Origin: a virus
DNA: 56,105 nucleotides
Strand: one strand, 5' to 3'
IMG/VR virus record: IMGVR_UViG_3300005613_002598
Location: 1 to 56,105 of that record
Shown: one piece after another, positions 17,428 through 25,795 of the stretch
How the letters are laid out: the number at the start of each line of letters is the position of its first letter
Numbering within the stretch: position 1 is the first letter of the stretch
Made by a program: the position numbers and the translations under genes
The notes under the pieces: model-generated
What the model was told of the DNA's origin: nothing
Seen by the model: only the letters and a program-made list of their open reading frames with translations
The model's database searches: none

Positions 17428-19365
17428 ATGTTTGTGAATTTAAGTAAAATTATTACGGATTGGGCATATAAGTTGAATGATGGTATTCCCGCTTTCAATG
17501 ATGCAACCAAGATATTATTGTTACAAGACACTTTACGTAGTGCTGGGTGGGGTGAACAAGCCATAATAGAGTTCACCAAACAAATTACAGAGCGTAAAGT
17601 CGGTGATGATGAGATGATTAAGTATAAGGATTTTGATGGGAATCCTGCAGAAATGAAAGCAAGTTCTGCTAAACAACAACCAAATGAACACCCAGCAAAA
17701 CAAGCATATGATAAATTGGTGGGTGAAGATGAGCCGGAAGATAAATCGGATTCAGAGGAACCCACGGAGCCAAAACCAGATGAATTGTCACCCGATGGTG
17801 ATTCAAATGCAGATGGTGATATCGAATCTGATGCCGAGTCTGAAACTGAAAAGAAAAAACAAATAGCTAAAGTGCTAAATACACCAGAGCCTGGTTCTGA
17901 TAATGCTATTGAAAAGGAAACGGATTCAGATAATAAAAAAGAACCACAATCAAATGGATATGTTGGTGATAAAGATAAATCACTAAAACAAGGTGACCCG
18001 AGAGAATCTGATGTTTATCAGCAAGAGTTACCACCTAATGATGAAGAGTTTGCAGAGAAAAATAAAAAGTTTGCAAATCCAATTCCACCCGAACCATATA
18101 AAATGCCGGATTTCTTAAATGATAATCCTAAATTCCCTAAGAAATATGTTAAGGCATTAGAACGTATGATGAATACACAACCAAAGGGGGATGCGACCAA
18201 ATGGGGGCATTTTTCTGATATACAAGGTGGTGCAGGTCAAATTTCAGCACAAGCTGGTGAGTTAATGACTATGATGGGTACTACTATGAGTGATGATGAG
18301 TGGAATGAATTTTCCAACTCAATCCTTAAACATCTTGATGAATTCAATAAAGCTAATCCGAAACTTAAAGATTCTAAACATAAGATAGTTGATAAGACGT
18401 GGGTAATTGCGGCAACAAAAAGTAGAAAAGCAATTAAAAATAGATTAACTGCTCAATATGGTGAAGGTGTTGAAATTGTAGCAGCTGCGTGGGATGTACA
18501 ATCTGATGTAGAAGCTATGGGTATGAATAATTACAATGAGAATAAAGGATTTTCAACTGATATGTATCTTAAAGTAAGAAAATCGAATGGTGAAGAAGTT
18601 TTAGATGAAATATCATTAAAAAAATCAACTAAAGTAAACTTTCTAAATTCAGGAGTTGGCGAATTTGCAAAATGGGATGAAAACTTACCAGATGAAATCA
18701 ATCAGATTGTTTATAGAGATAGGGCTAGAACTCGTAATATATCCGTTGTTAGTGAAAATAAAGCTGAAATTGAAAAGTTATTAAAATCACCTGAAGGTGC
18801 ATCGCTAAATGCTGTACTTAAATCTAAAAAGCTAACTTTGGATGCGGCATTAGAGGGTAACTCCAGAGCTAAACAAAAAGTTCTATGGTATGCGATTAAT
18901 GAATTAGCTAAACGTGGAAACAAAAGCGCACAATCTGCTGTAGATGATGATAAAAAAGCACATGAAAAGTTTGTAGCCGAGTCAGTTAAAGCAATTACTG
19001 AAAATGATAAAATGAGAGAGGGTATGTTAAAGGAAATACGTTCTGAGTTTCCTTTAAAAGCAGTTTCAGATGGTGAAGAAACTATGGCTATTGGGCCTAA
19101 TTCATTGGATAGAGAAACAATGAAAAATATATTTGGTACATACGATTATGATGATATAAAAGAAAAATTAGTTGCAGAGCCGGGTCCACCACCATTTATT
19201 GGATATAAAGTTGATATTCGAGATGAAGCTATACCAATAGCTAATATAGTAATTAGAGAAGATGGTAGAGGTTATGGTGGTCAATTTAAATTTGAAATGT
19301 CACTACACGATGGTTTTGCTAAAAAACTAGAACAAGCACAAAGTGATGTTTATGGTGAAGAATAA
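17428..19365 (+). CDS. Large acidic protein of unknown function
   Basis: The 645-residue protein has a folded N-terminus (1-55, TDWAYKLNDGIPAFNDATKI), a disordered acidic linker (about 95-215, rich in Glu, Asp, Ser and Pro), and a folded C-terminal half. Within the latter, STDMYLKVR...EISLKKSTK (376-402) looks somewhat like a PD-(D/E)XK nuclease core, though an exact acidic-x-Lys signature is not clear. It is followed three bases later by no promoter but by another unknown gene. The function is unknown; a nuclease or DNA-packaging accessory is speculative. Confidence 0.6.
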   Translation: MFVNLSKIITDWAYKLNDGIPAFNDATKILLLQDTLRSAGWGEQAIIEFTKQITERKVGDDEMIKYKDFDGNPAEMKASSAKQQPNEHPAKQAYDKLVGEDEPEDKSDSEEPTEPKPDELSPDGDSNADGDIESDAESETEKKKQIAKVLNTPEPGSDNAIEKETDSDNKKEPQSNGYVGDKDKSLKQGDPRESDVYQQELPPNDEEFAEKNKKFANPIPPEPYKMPDFLNDNPKFPKKYVKALERMMNTQPKGDATKWGHFSDIQGGAGQISAQAGELMTMMGTTMSDDEWNEFSNSILKHLDEFNKANPKLKDSKHKIVDKTWVIAATKSRKAIKNRLTAQYGEGVEIVAAAWDVQSDVEAMGMNNYNENKGFSTDMYLKVRKSNGEEVLDEISLKKSTKVNFLNSGVGEFAKWDENLPDEINQIVYRDRARTRNISVVSENKAEIEKLLKSPEGASLNAVLKSKKLTLDAALEGNSRAKQKVLWYAINELAKRGNKSAQSAVDDDKKAHEKFVAESVKAITENDKMREGMLKEIRSEFPLKAVSDGEETMAIGPNSLDRETMKNIFGTYDYDDIKEKLVAEPGPPPFIGYKVDIRDEAIPIANIVIREDGRGYGGQFKFEMSLHDGFAKKLEQAQSDVYGEE

Positions 19366-19380
19366 AGACGGAGAGAATAG

Positions 19381-19767
19381 GTGAGGACACAATTACTTTG
19401 CACATTCACATTTGAAGAGTCTTTAGAAGATACTTTAGATGATATTATAGATACACACGACATACTTTTCAATAGAATATTTGTATTGGAAAGTGATGAT
19501 GATGAATTGATGTGTACATACAACATATCGTATGTAACCAAATACAATATGTTACCTGATACAATATCAGTACATAGAAAAAAGGAAACAAATACCATAT
19601 ACACAATCAATGCTTTAAATCAACTCATTAGAATGCTCAATGGTGGTAATTTAGATAAATCATATACAGTTAACTGGGGTGATTATTCAAATTCAATAAT
19701 GTTGGTTAGAGGTGGGGAATTCAGTATATTACCAACTAAGGTATATAAGATCATTATGATAGAATAA
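19381..19767 (+). CDS. Protein of unknown function
   Basis: A 128-residue protein starting at GTG after GGAGAGAATAG. The N-terminal third is acidic (SLEDTLDDIIDTHD) and the remainder appears beta-rich. No motif is recognised. It ends 21 bases before a strong terminator and so closes the unit that began with the tail genes. Confidence 0.55.
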   Translation: MRTQLLCTFTFEESLEDTLDDIIDTHDILFNRIFVLESDDDELMCTYNISYVTKYNMLPDTISVHRKKETNTIYTINALNQLIRMLNGGNLDKSYTVNWGDYSNSIMLVRGGEFSILPTKVYKIIMIE

Positions 19768-19788
19768 AGGTAACGTAAAATTAACATT

Positions 19789-19816
19789 GGGGGGTTGATA
19801 TTATCAACTCTTTTTT
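19789..19816 (+). terminator. Rho-independent terminator before uvdE
   Basis: The inverted repeat GTTGAT-ATT-ATCAAC (19794-19808) is preceded by a G run and followed by TCTTTTTT. Leading G residues can also pair with the downstream T/C tract. It separates the structural unit from the repair and replication genes. Confidence 0.8.
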
Positions 19817-19830
19817 GTATCATTACATCA

Positions 19831-20841
19831 ATGTCTCTACAACTAGGTTATGCTTGTATTAACCTTGCTCTAGGTAAGCACGGAATACACACGAATCGCA
19901 GTATGATTCGTAAAACATTTGATAAACGTGGTCTTTCATACGTGTCCGAATTGGCTCTAAAAAACGTAAAAGACCTTAAACGTATCATTCAATGGAATGT
20001 TGACAACGGTGTGCCACTATATCGTATGAGTAGTGGTATATTTCCATGGATGAGTGAGTATCAATTTACCGATTTACCTGATTATGAGAGTATACATTCT
20101 ATACTAAATGAAACTGGAAAACTTGCTCAAAGCTACGGGCATAGATTAAGCTTTCACCCCGGTCAATTTTGTGTGTTAGCTTCACCTAACGAAGATGTTG
20201 TCAATCGTTCTATTGATGAGTTAGACAAACATTCACAGATTATGGATATGATGGGTCTACCAAAATCTAATATGGCTAAAATCAATATCCATGTGGGGGG
20301 TGCATATGGTGACAAACAATCCGCTCTTCAGAGATTCTGTGAAAACTTCAAACGACTACATCCACATACACAAGCACGTCTTACTGTAGAAAACGATGAC
20401 AAAGCTAGTATGTATTCTGTTGTTGATTTGTATGAGGGTATTCACAAAGTTATTGGTATTCCCATTGTGTTTGATTATTACCATCACAAATTTTGTACTG
20501 GTGGACTTACCGAACGAGAGGCCTTAGGACTTGCAATCAGTACATGGAATTGCAAACCATGCACTCATTACTCAGAATCTCGTAGAGTTGAGCAAAAATT
20601 TGTCATTGAAGAGTTGTGTAGAAAAAACAACATCAGTATGGATGAATTACCTAGTTGGCCAACCCTTTCAAAGGTCTATAATCAATACTGTAAAACTAAA
20701 GAACAAGCTCATAGCGATTACATAATGGGTCCAATCAATGATTATGGGTATGACATCGATGTAATGGTTGAAGCAAAAATGAAAGAACAATCTTTAATAC
20801 AATATCAAAAAATTCAAAATAAAATTTTGATTTCTGAATAA
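19831..20841 (+). CDS. uvdE: UV damage endonuclease (UvdE/UVDE)
   Basis: The 336-residue protein shows the UvdE series: LGYACIN at the start, WNVDNGVPLYRMSS, LSFHPGQF (106-113), INIHVGGAYGDK (151-162), LTVENDDK (184-191) and FDYYHHK. These supply the TIM-barrel metal ligands (His, Glu, Asp). The enzyme nicks DNA 5' to UV photoproducts, giving an alternative to the T4 denV glycosylase route. The ATG at 19831 is chosen because an in-frame TTG at 19795 lies inside the upstream terminator. It begins a repair/replication block. Confidence 0.92.
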   Translation: MSLQLGYACINLALGKHGIHTNRSMIRKTFDKRGLSYVSELALKNVKDLKRIIQWNVDNGVPLYRMSSGIFPWMSEYQFTDLPDYESIHSILNETGKLAQSYGHRLSFHPGQFCVLASPNEDVVNRSIDELDKHSQIMDMMGLPKSNMAKINIHVGGAYGDKQSALQRFCENFKRLHPHTQARLTVENDDKASMYSVVDLYEGIHKVIGIPIVFDYYHHKFCTGGLTEREALGLAISTWNCKPCTHYSESRRVEQKFVIEELCRKNNISMDELPSWPTLSKVYNQYCKTKEQAHSDYIMGPINDYGYDIDVMVEAKMKEQSLIQYQKIQNKILISE

Positions 20842-20856
20842 CAATTCTTATATTTA
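20826..20856 (+). promoter_or_regulatory. Candidate host-type promoter for ssb
   Basis: TTTG (20826-20829), 19 bases, then TATATTTA (20849-20856). This resembles the Bacteroidota consensus TTTG-N19/21-TAnnTTTG. The ssb ATG follows at 20889. Confidence 0.45.
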
Positions 20857-20888
20857 CAAACATCACTAAAAACTTAAAATTTAAAATT

Positions 20889-21641
20889 ATGTCGTTAAAT
20901 CTAGATTCAATTAGAAACAAACTAAATAGCCTACAAAAGGCTACTACCAAAAAGAGTGACTTTCTTTGGAGACCTGAAACTGGTAAAAACCAAATCCGAA
21001 TTGTACCTTATCAATTCAATAAGGAAAACCCGTTCATTGAAGGTTATTTCCATTACAATTTGGGTAGAAAGACTTACCTATCTCCACAAACCTATGGAGA
21101 ATCAGATCCTATTGTTGAATTTTCCGAACAGTTGAAATCAACTGGTGTTAAGGAAGATTGGCAACTTGGTCGTAAACTAGAACCAAAAATGAGAATTTAT
21201 GTTCCTGTATTGGTTCGTGGTAAGGAAAGTGAGGGTGTTAAACTTTGGGGATTCGGTAAAACTGTTTATCAAGAATTGCTCAACTATATCGTTGACCCCG
21301 ACTATGGTGATATCACAGACTTGAGAAATGGTAGAGATGTGGTTGTTACTTACGTACCAGCCGAAGGTGCTAACTATCCAAAAACATCTATTATGATTAA
21401 ACCAAATCCAACCCCAGCAACTGAAGATAAGGCTATTGCTGATATGGTGTTGAATCAACAAAGTAATTTCTTTGATGTGTTTGAAAAACGTTCTTATGAT
21501 GAACTAAAGAATGCTCTTGAAATGTACATCAATCAAGATGAAGTTGTCGATGAACAAGTTCAATCTGAAAACAAAGAAACCAGTTCGGTTACTAAAACCG
21601 ATGATTTAGATTCAGCATTTGATGACCTATTTAATTCTTAA
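20889..21641 (+). CDS. Single-stranded DNA-binding protein (gp32-like)
   Basis: The 250-residue protein has the gp32 arrangement: a basic N-terminal segment (SIRNKLNSLQKATTKK), an OB-like core (FLWRPETGKNQIRIVPYQ, then PIVEFSEQLKSTG and YVPVLVRGKE) and an acidic tail ending TDDLDSAFDDLFNS. The tail is the usual recruiting site for replication and recombination partners. It is shorter than T4 gp32 (301) and contains no obvious zinc-binding cysteines. It is followed closely by a small gene and uvsX. Confidence 0.9.
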   Translation: MSLNLDSIRNKLNSLQKATTKKSDFLWRPETGKNQIRIVPYQFNKENPFIEGYFHYNLGRKTYLSPQTYGESDPIVEFSEQLKSTGVKEDWQLGRKLEPKMRIYVPVLVRGKESEGVKLWGFGKTVYQELLNYIVDPDYGDITDLRNGRDVVVTYVPAEGANYPKTSIMIKPNPTPATEDKAIADMVLNQQSNFFDVFEKRSYDELKNALEMYINQDEVVDEQVQSENKETSSVTKTDDLDSAFDDLFNS

Positions 21642-21643
21642 TT

Positions 21644-21826
21644 ATGAAAATTACATCTGACGGTAAAAAATACATTTCTAAAAATGTAGAATCACCTATC
21701 AAAACTTTGGCAGGTGAATTGCAAAAACGTGGACAATTCAACGATACCATTAGTGATATCATTACTCACGTTTTAAAGAACATCAATCAAATTTCAAAAT
21801 GGGAAGATGCCGATGAGCAAACGTGA
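21644..21826 (+). CDS. Small protein between ssb and uvsX
   Basis: A 60-residue, mostly helical protein. It starts two bases after the ssb stop and overlaps the uvsX start by about 20 bases, so it appears to be a genuine member of the operon. No known family is recognised. Confidence 0.6.
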   Translation: MKITSDGKKYISKNVESPIKTLAGELQKRGQFNDTISDIITHVLKNINQISKWEDADEQT

Positions 21827-22928
21827 TGATTTAACACAAGTTATAGCCGACTCTATCAATAAGAAATTTAAGGATTACAAGACTGCTTTCTTTTTGGATG
21901 GGATGGAAGAAACTCCAACTGATTTAACTGAATGGATTTCTACTGGGTCATCTATGTTGGATTTGGCTATTTCTAATCGAAAGCACGGTGGTATACCAGT
22001 TGGTAGGATAACAGAAATCACTGGACTTGAAGCTTCTGGTAAATCATTGGTAGCTGCACATCTTTTGGCAAATACTCAAAAAAAAGATGGATTGGCTATA
22101 TTCATAGATACTGAAAATGCTATCAATGAACAGTTTTTAGGGGCTATTGGTGTTGACCTAAACAAGATGTTATATATCCAAACAGAAACAGTTGAGGATA
22201 TATTTGAAATTGTTGAAAGTATCATTACAAAAGTCAGAGAATCTGATAAAGATAAATTGGTTACTATTGTGGTGGACTCAGTTGCTGCGGCAACTACCAA
22301 AGTTGAACAATCTGCTGATTATGAAAAGGATGGTTGGTCTACTGCAAAAGCTATTGTTATTTCAAAGGCAATGCGAAAGATTACACAGTTGATTGGTAGG
22401 CAACGAGTGGCTTTGGTTTTTACAAACCAACTCCGAGAAAAACTTGGTGTGATGTTTGGAGACAAGTATACTACTTCAGGTGGTAAGGCACTTCAGTTTC
22501 ACGCATCTTGTCGGTTGAGATTGAAATCTGTTGGCCAACTTAAAGCAAAGATACATGGTAAAGAACAAGTGGTTGGTATCAAAACAAAAGCACAAGTTGT
22601 TAAAAATCGAATGGGTCCACCACTACGTACCGCTGAGTTTAATATACTTTTTGAATCTGGTATTGACGATTATGGTAGTTGGTTGGAAGTAATGAAAGAT
22701 TATAACATCGTAAAGCAAAGTGGCGCTTGGTATACTTACATCAATGAAGAAACTGGGGAGGAAATCAAATTCCAATCAAAAGACTTCGAAGAAAGAGTGT
22801 TGAGTGATTCATCTAATCGAGATGATATCTACAATAAAATTGCAGATGCGGTAATCATGGCTTACAAAACCGACAATATAGGTATTGATGATATTGAGGT
22901 TGGTATTGATGATGTTCCAAATGGTTAA
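21807..22928 (+). CDS. uvsX: RecA/UvsX-type recombinase
   Basis: The 373-residue protein carries Walker A GLEASGKS (73-80), a Walker B-like VTIVVDSVAA, and the RecA segments FTNQLREKLGVMFG and TSGGKALQFHASCRLRL. It coats ssDNA and performs strand exchange in recombination-dependent replication, with the neighbouring gp32-like SSB. Either ATG 21807 or ATG 21813 could be the start; both overlap the preceding small gene. The length is close to T4 UvsX (391). Confidence 0.95.
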   Translation: MPMSKRDDLTQVIADSINKKFKDYKTAFFLDGMEETPTDLTEWISTGSSMLDLAISNRKHGGIPVGRITEITGLEASGKSLVAAHLLANTQKKDGLAIFIDTENAINEQFLGAIGVDLNKMLYIQTETVEDIFEIVESIITKVRESDKDKLVTIVVDSVAAATTKVEQSADYEKDGWSTAKAIVISKAMRKITQLIGRQRVALVFTNQLREKLGVMFGDKYTTSGGKALQFHASCRLRLKSVGQLKAKIHGKEQVVGIKTKAQVVKNRMGPPLRTAEFNILFESGIDDYGSWLEVMKDYNIVKQSGAWYTYINEETGEEIKFQSKDFEERVLSDSSNRDDIYNKIADAVIMAYKTDNIGIDDIEVGIDDVPNG

Positions 22929-22933
22929 ATTTA

Positions 22934-23977
22934 GTGAACAAGTATATTGAAATTCTGCGGAACTTAAAGGAAGAGTCCACAACCAATGATAATCCAAATT
23001 CTAGGATATTGTTGGTTGACGGACTCAACCTTTTTATTAGGTCATTTGCTGCAACGCCTGTTGTAAATGATAATGGTGAACATATTGGGGGAATTACTGG
23101 TTCCCTTTTGAGTATGGGGTATACTATTAAGATGCTAAAACCTACTAGAGTGATTGTTTGCTTCGATGGTAAAGGTGGTTCTGTAAGACGTAGAAAGTTG
23201 TATGATGGGTATAAATCAAATCGTAAAGTTTCTCAGAAAGTTTTTAGACCAAATACATATTCATTGGAGGAAGAAAAGGTATCTATGACTAGACAAATGT
23301 CTAGGTTGATAGAGTATATGGACAATCTTCCAATAACCACGTTGGCTATTGATAATATAGAAGCAGATGATGCTATCGCGTATATCACACAACAAATATA
23401 CAATCAGGAAGAGTGTTTTATTATGTCTTCCGACAAAGATTTTTTACAGTTGGTTGATGATAGAGTTCGAGTTTGGTCTCCTACAAAAAAGAAACTATAT
23501 GACCGTGAATCTGTATTTGATGAATTTGGGGTACACTCTCATAATTTTTTAGAGTATCGTTCAATAATTGGTGATAAATCAGACAACATAGGTGGTATTA
23601 AGGGAGCTGGTCCAAAGTCTCTTAAAAAGCAAATTCCAATACTTTTTGATAGTGAATCGGTTGGTATTCATAAAATAATTGATTATGTTTGTAATTCTAA
23701 CAGTAAGTCAAAATTGATTGAAACTATTCGAGACAGTAAACCAATCTTAGAACGTAACTATCAGTTAATGCAGTTACGTGATGTTGATATTTCTGGATTT
23801 GCCAAATCATCAATAATGGATTCTGTTAGACAACCAATTAATAGATTAAATAAGTTAGCTATAACTAGAATGTTAATTCAAGATATGATGAATACTTCTA
23901 TAAAAAATCCAGATGTATGGATACGTGAAGTATTTACAACCCTAAATGTTATGGCCGATAAATCCCATAGTGTATGA
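22934..23977 (+). CDS. 5'-3' exonuclease / RNase H (FEN family)
   Basis: The 347-residue protein, starting at GTG, has the FEN/PIN active-site acidic motifs: RILLVDGLNLF (Asp near 28), VIVCFDGKGG, IEADDAIAY, MSSDKDFLQLV and a helix-hairpin-helix region IIGDKSDNIGGIKGAGPKSL. In T4 the equivalent Rnh removes Okazaki primers. A stand-alone copy makes sense because the PolA-like protein at 16361 lacks this domain. The gene ends in a 4-base overlap with the helicase start (ATGA). Confidence 0.88.
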   Translation: MNKYIEILRNLKEESTTNDNPNSRILLVDGLNLFIRSFAATPVVNDNGEHIGGITGSLLSMGYTIKMLKPTRVIVCFDGKGGSVRRRKLYDGYKSNRKVSQKVFRPNTYSLEEEKVSMTRQMSRLIEYMDNLPITTLAIDNIEADDAIAYITQQIYNQEECFIMSSDKDFLQLVDDRVRVWSPTKKKLYDRESVFDEFGVHSHNFLEYRSIIGDKSDNIGGIKGAGPKSLKKQIPILFDSESVGIHKIIDYVCNSNSKSKLIETIRDSKPILERNYQLMQLRDVDISGFAKSSIMDSVRQPINRLNKLAITRMLIQDMMNTSIKNPDVWIREVFTTLNVMADKSHSV

Positions 23978-25275
23978 CAGATAAACTTAGTGAATATGGT
24001 TATAATTTTCAGATAAAAGTTTTGGCTTCTCTTTTCAAAGATAAGTCATTTCTCAATCAAGTTATTGATATATTAGAAACCAATTATTTTGAGAGTGAAG
24101 CAAATCAGTTTATCATTGATGTAGTTCGTGAATATTTCCAACAATACAAAACATCACCATCGATGGAAGTATTGAAGGTTAAAATTACTGAAATAGAAAA
24201 TGATGTTCTAAAAGAAATGGTTGTTGACCAAGTTAAGCAAATTTGGAAACACTTGGAATCGGATGATTTAGATTTTGTAAAAGAAAAAACTCTTGAATTT
24301 TGTAAAAATCAAAAATTAAAGTCAGCTATCATGGATTCTGTCAATCTACTAAAGAACGGTAGGTATGATGAAATCAAAATGAAGATTGACACTGCAATGA
24401 AAGCAGGTGCCGACAGAGATGTTGGACACGAATACATACAACATATTGATGAACGATATGAAGAATCGGTTAGAAATACAATCACTACAGGTTGGGATAT
24501 TATAGATGATATTACATCTGGTGGGTTAGGTGCTGGTGAACTTGGAGTTGTAGTAGCTCCAGCTGGTATTGGAAAATCTTGGTTACTGGCCAATGTAGGA
24601 GCAAATGCTGTTCGTTCTGGATTAAAGGTAATTCACTATACACTTGAATTGAATCAGGCTTATGTTGGGTTGAGATACGATAGTATTTTCACTGGTATCG
24701 CCAATCAAAATTTGAAATACAATATTGATGAAGTAAAGAGAATTGTTGGCAATATCAGAGGTGATTTGTTAATCAAGTATTATCCAACAAAAACAGCAAC
24801 AACTAATACATTATCAAGTCATATTGAAAAATGTAAGATACAAGGGTTTAATCCAGATTTGATAATTGTAGATTATGCCGACCTTTTGAGGTCTTCGATA
24901 ACATCCAGAGAAATTAGACATGAATTGGGTAGTATCTATGAGATGTTACGTGGGTTGGCTGGTGAGCAAGAATTGCCAGTGTGGACCGCTAGCCAAGCTA
25001 ATAGATGTCATATTTTAACTGATGTAGTAGAAACTGAAAACGGTAAGATAGAAATTGGTAAAATAAAAGAAGGTGATAAAATTTTAACTCATAATGGTTA
25101 TAAAAAAGTAACTAAAGTTTTTCCAGTTGAAAAACAGCCGGTGTATAAAGTTACATTAAAATCTGGAAAGGAAATAACCATTTCAGCTAATCACGATTTG
25201 CCTGTTATGCATGGGAAATTGAAATCGGTAGCAACTGGATTAAAAGTCGGTGATAAATTATTTACAAGGAAATAA
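23974..25275 (+). CDS. Replicative DnaB/gp41-like helicase, N-half fused to split intein N-part
   Basis: Residues 1-344 are the N-terminal domain and most of the RecA-like motor of a DnaB-type helicase. Walker A is APAGIGKS (195-202), and Walker B is LIIVDYADLL near 296-305. Residues 345-433 are an N-intein beginning at Cys345 (after TASQANR), with GKIKEGDKILTHNGYKKV and a block-B-like ISANHD, then TAA. The C-half lies 11 bases downstream in another frame with its own ATG. After trans-splicing the helicase would be 450 residues (T4 gp41 is 475). It unwinds DNA at the fork. Confidence 0.92.
   Translation: MTDKLSEYGYNFQIKVLASLFKDKSFLNQVIDILETNYFESEANQFIIDVVREYFQQYKTSPSMEVLKVKITEIENDVLKEMVVDQVKQIWKHLESDDLDFVKEKTLEFCKNQKLKSAIMDSVNLLKNGRYDEIKMKIDTAMKAGADRDVGHEYIQHIDERYEESVRNTITTGWDIIDDITSGGLGAGELGVVVAPAGIGKSWLLANVGANAVRSGLKVIHYTLELNQAYVGLRYDSIFTGIANQNLKYNIDEVKRIVGNIRGDLLIKYYPTKTATTNTLSSHIEKCKIQGFNPDLIIVDYADLLRSSITSREIRHELGSIYEMLRGLAGEQELPVWTASQANRCHILTDVVETENGKIEIGKIKEGDKILTHNGYKKVTKVFPVEKQPVYKVTLKSGKEITISANHDLPVMHGKLKSVATGLKVGDKLFTRK
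25006..25272 (+). other. Split intein N-part (helicase)
   Basis: An 89-residue N-intein starting with Cys. It includes the block A region ending EIGKIKEGDKILTHNG and block B with SANHDLPV. It resembles the gp41-class split inteins known from metagenomic phage helicases (about 88-residue N-parts). It ends directly with a stop codon. Confidence 0.88.
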
Positions 25276-25286
25276 AGAATTTATAA

Positions 25287-25748
25287 ATGAAAATGCATAA
25301 TTTAAATCCAAAAGAGTTTGCGATGGATGAAATCGTTTCGATTGAATTAATTGGCGAAAAAGATACTGTAGATATTACAGTTGAAGATACACATATGTTT
25401 TTTGCTAATGATGTATATTCACATAACTCGGCATTGGAAGATGATGTAATTGGCGCTGAAAAGATTTCCGAGGATTATAGTAAAATCATGACAGCTGATT
25501 TTGTTGTTTCATTATCTCGTAAATTGGAAGATAAGGTGGCTGGGACTGGTAGAATTCATGTGATTAAAAACAGATTTGGACCAGATGGTATTACATTCCC
25601 AACTAAAATGAATGCATCAAATGGTAAGATAGACATTTATGATAGCCAATCTACTGATGGGAAAACAACGCAAAAATCAATGGATAATGGCGAGGATTAT
25701 ACTAGAAAATTATTGAAAAATAAATTCAAAGAACTAACTTCTGGATAG
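25287..25748 (+). CDS. Split intein C-part fused to helicase C-half
   Basis: Residues 1-47 are a C-intein with VDITVEDTHMFFANDVYSHN: blocks F and G with the penultimate His and terminal Asn at the splice junction. Residue 48 (Ser, codon at 25428) is the +1 nucleophile. Residues 48-153 (SALEDDVIGAEKISE, VVSLSRK, HVIKNRFGPDG) are the C-terminal part of the gp41-like helicase motor. The insertion point, just after QANR, is in a conserved DnaB motif. Protein trans-splicing with the product of 23974 is required to rebuild the helicase. Confidence 0.9.
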   Translation: MKMHNLNPKEFAMDEIVSIELIGEKDTVDITVEDTHMFFANDVYSHNSALEDDVIGAEKISEDYSKIMTADFVVSLSRKLEDKVAGTGRIHVIKNRFGPDGITFPTKMNASNGKIDIYDSQSTDGKTTQKSMDNGEDYTRKLLKNKFKELTSG

Positions 25749-25755
25749 TGTTATG

Positions 25756-25769
25756 TGATATTTATATAT
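25756..25769 (+). promoter_or_regulatory. Candidate promoter (TGATATTTATATAT) before RNR
   Basis: The same core word as the tail-gene motifs, about 27 bases before the RNR ATG at 25796. Confidence 0.4.
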
Positions 25770-25795
25770 CCAACTAAAAATTAGAGATTTATTAT

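Noticed and set aside
19795-19830. TTG start that would lengthen UvdE by 12 residues
   Set aside because: It falls inside an intrinsic terminator hairpin, and the family N-terminus LGYACIN begins right after the ATG at 19831.
25273-25286. Stop codon between helicase halves as a sequencing error or pseudogene
   Set aside because: Both a stop and a frame change would need correction, the downstream part has its own ATG, and both intein halves keep their splice residues. A split intein explains it better.
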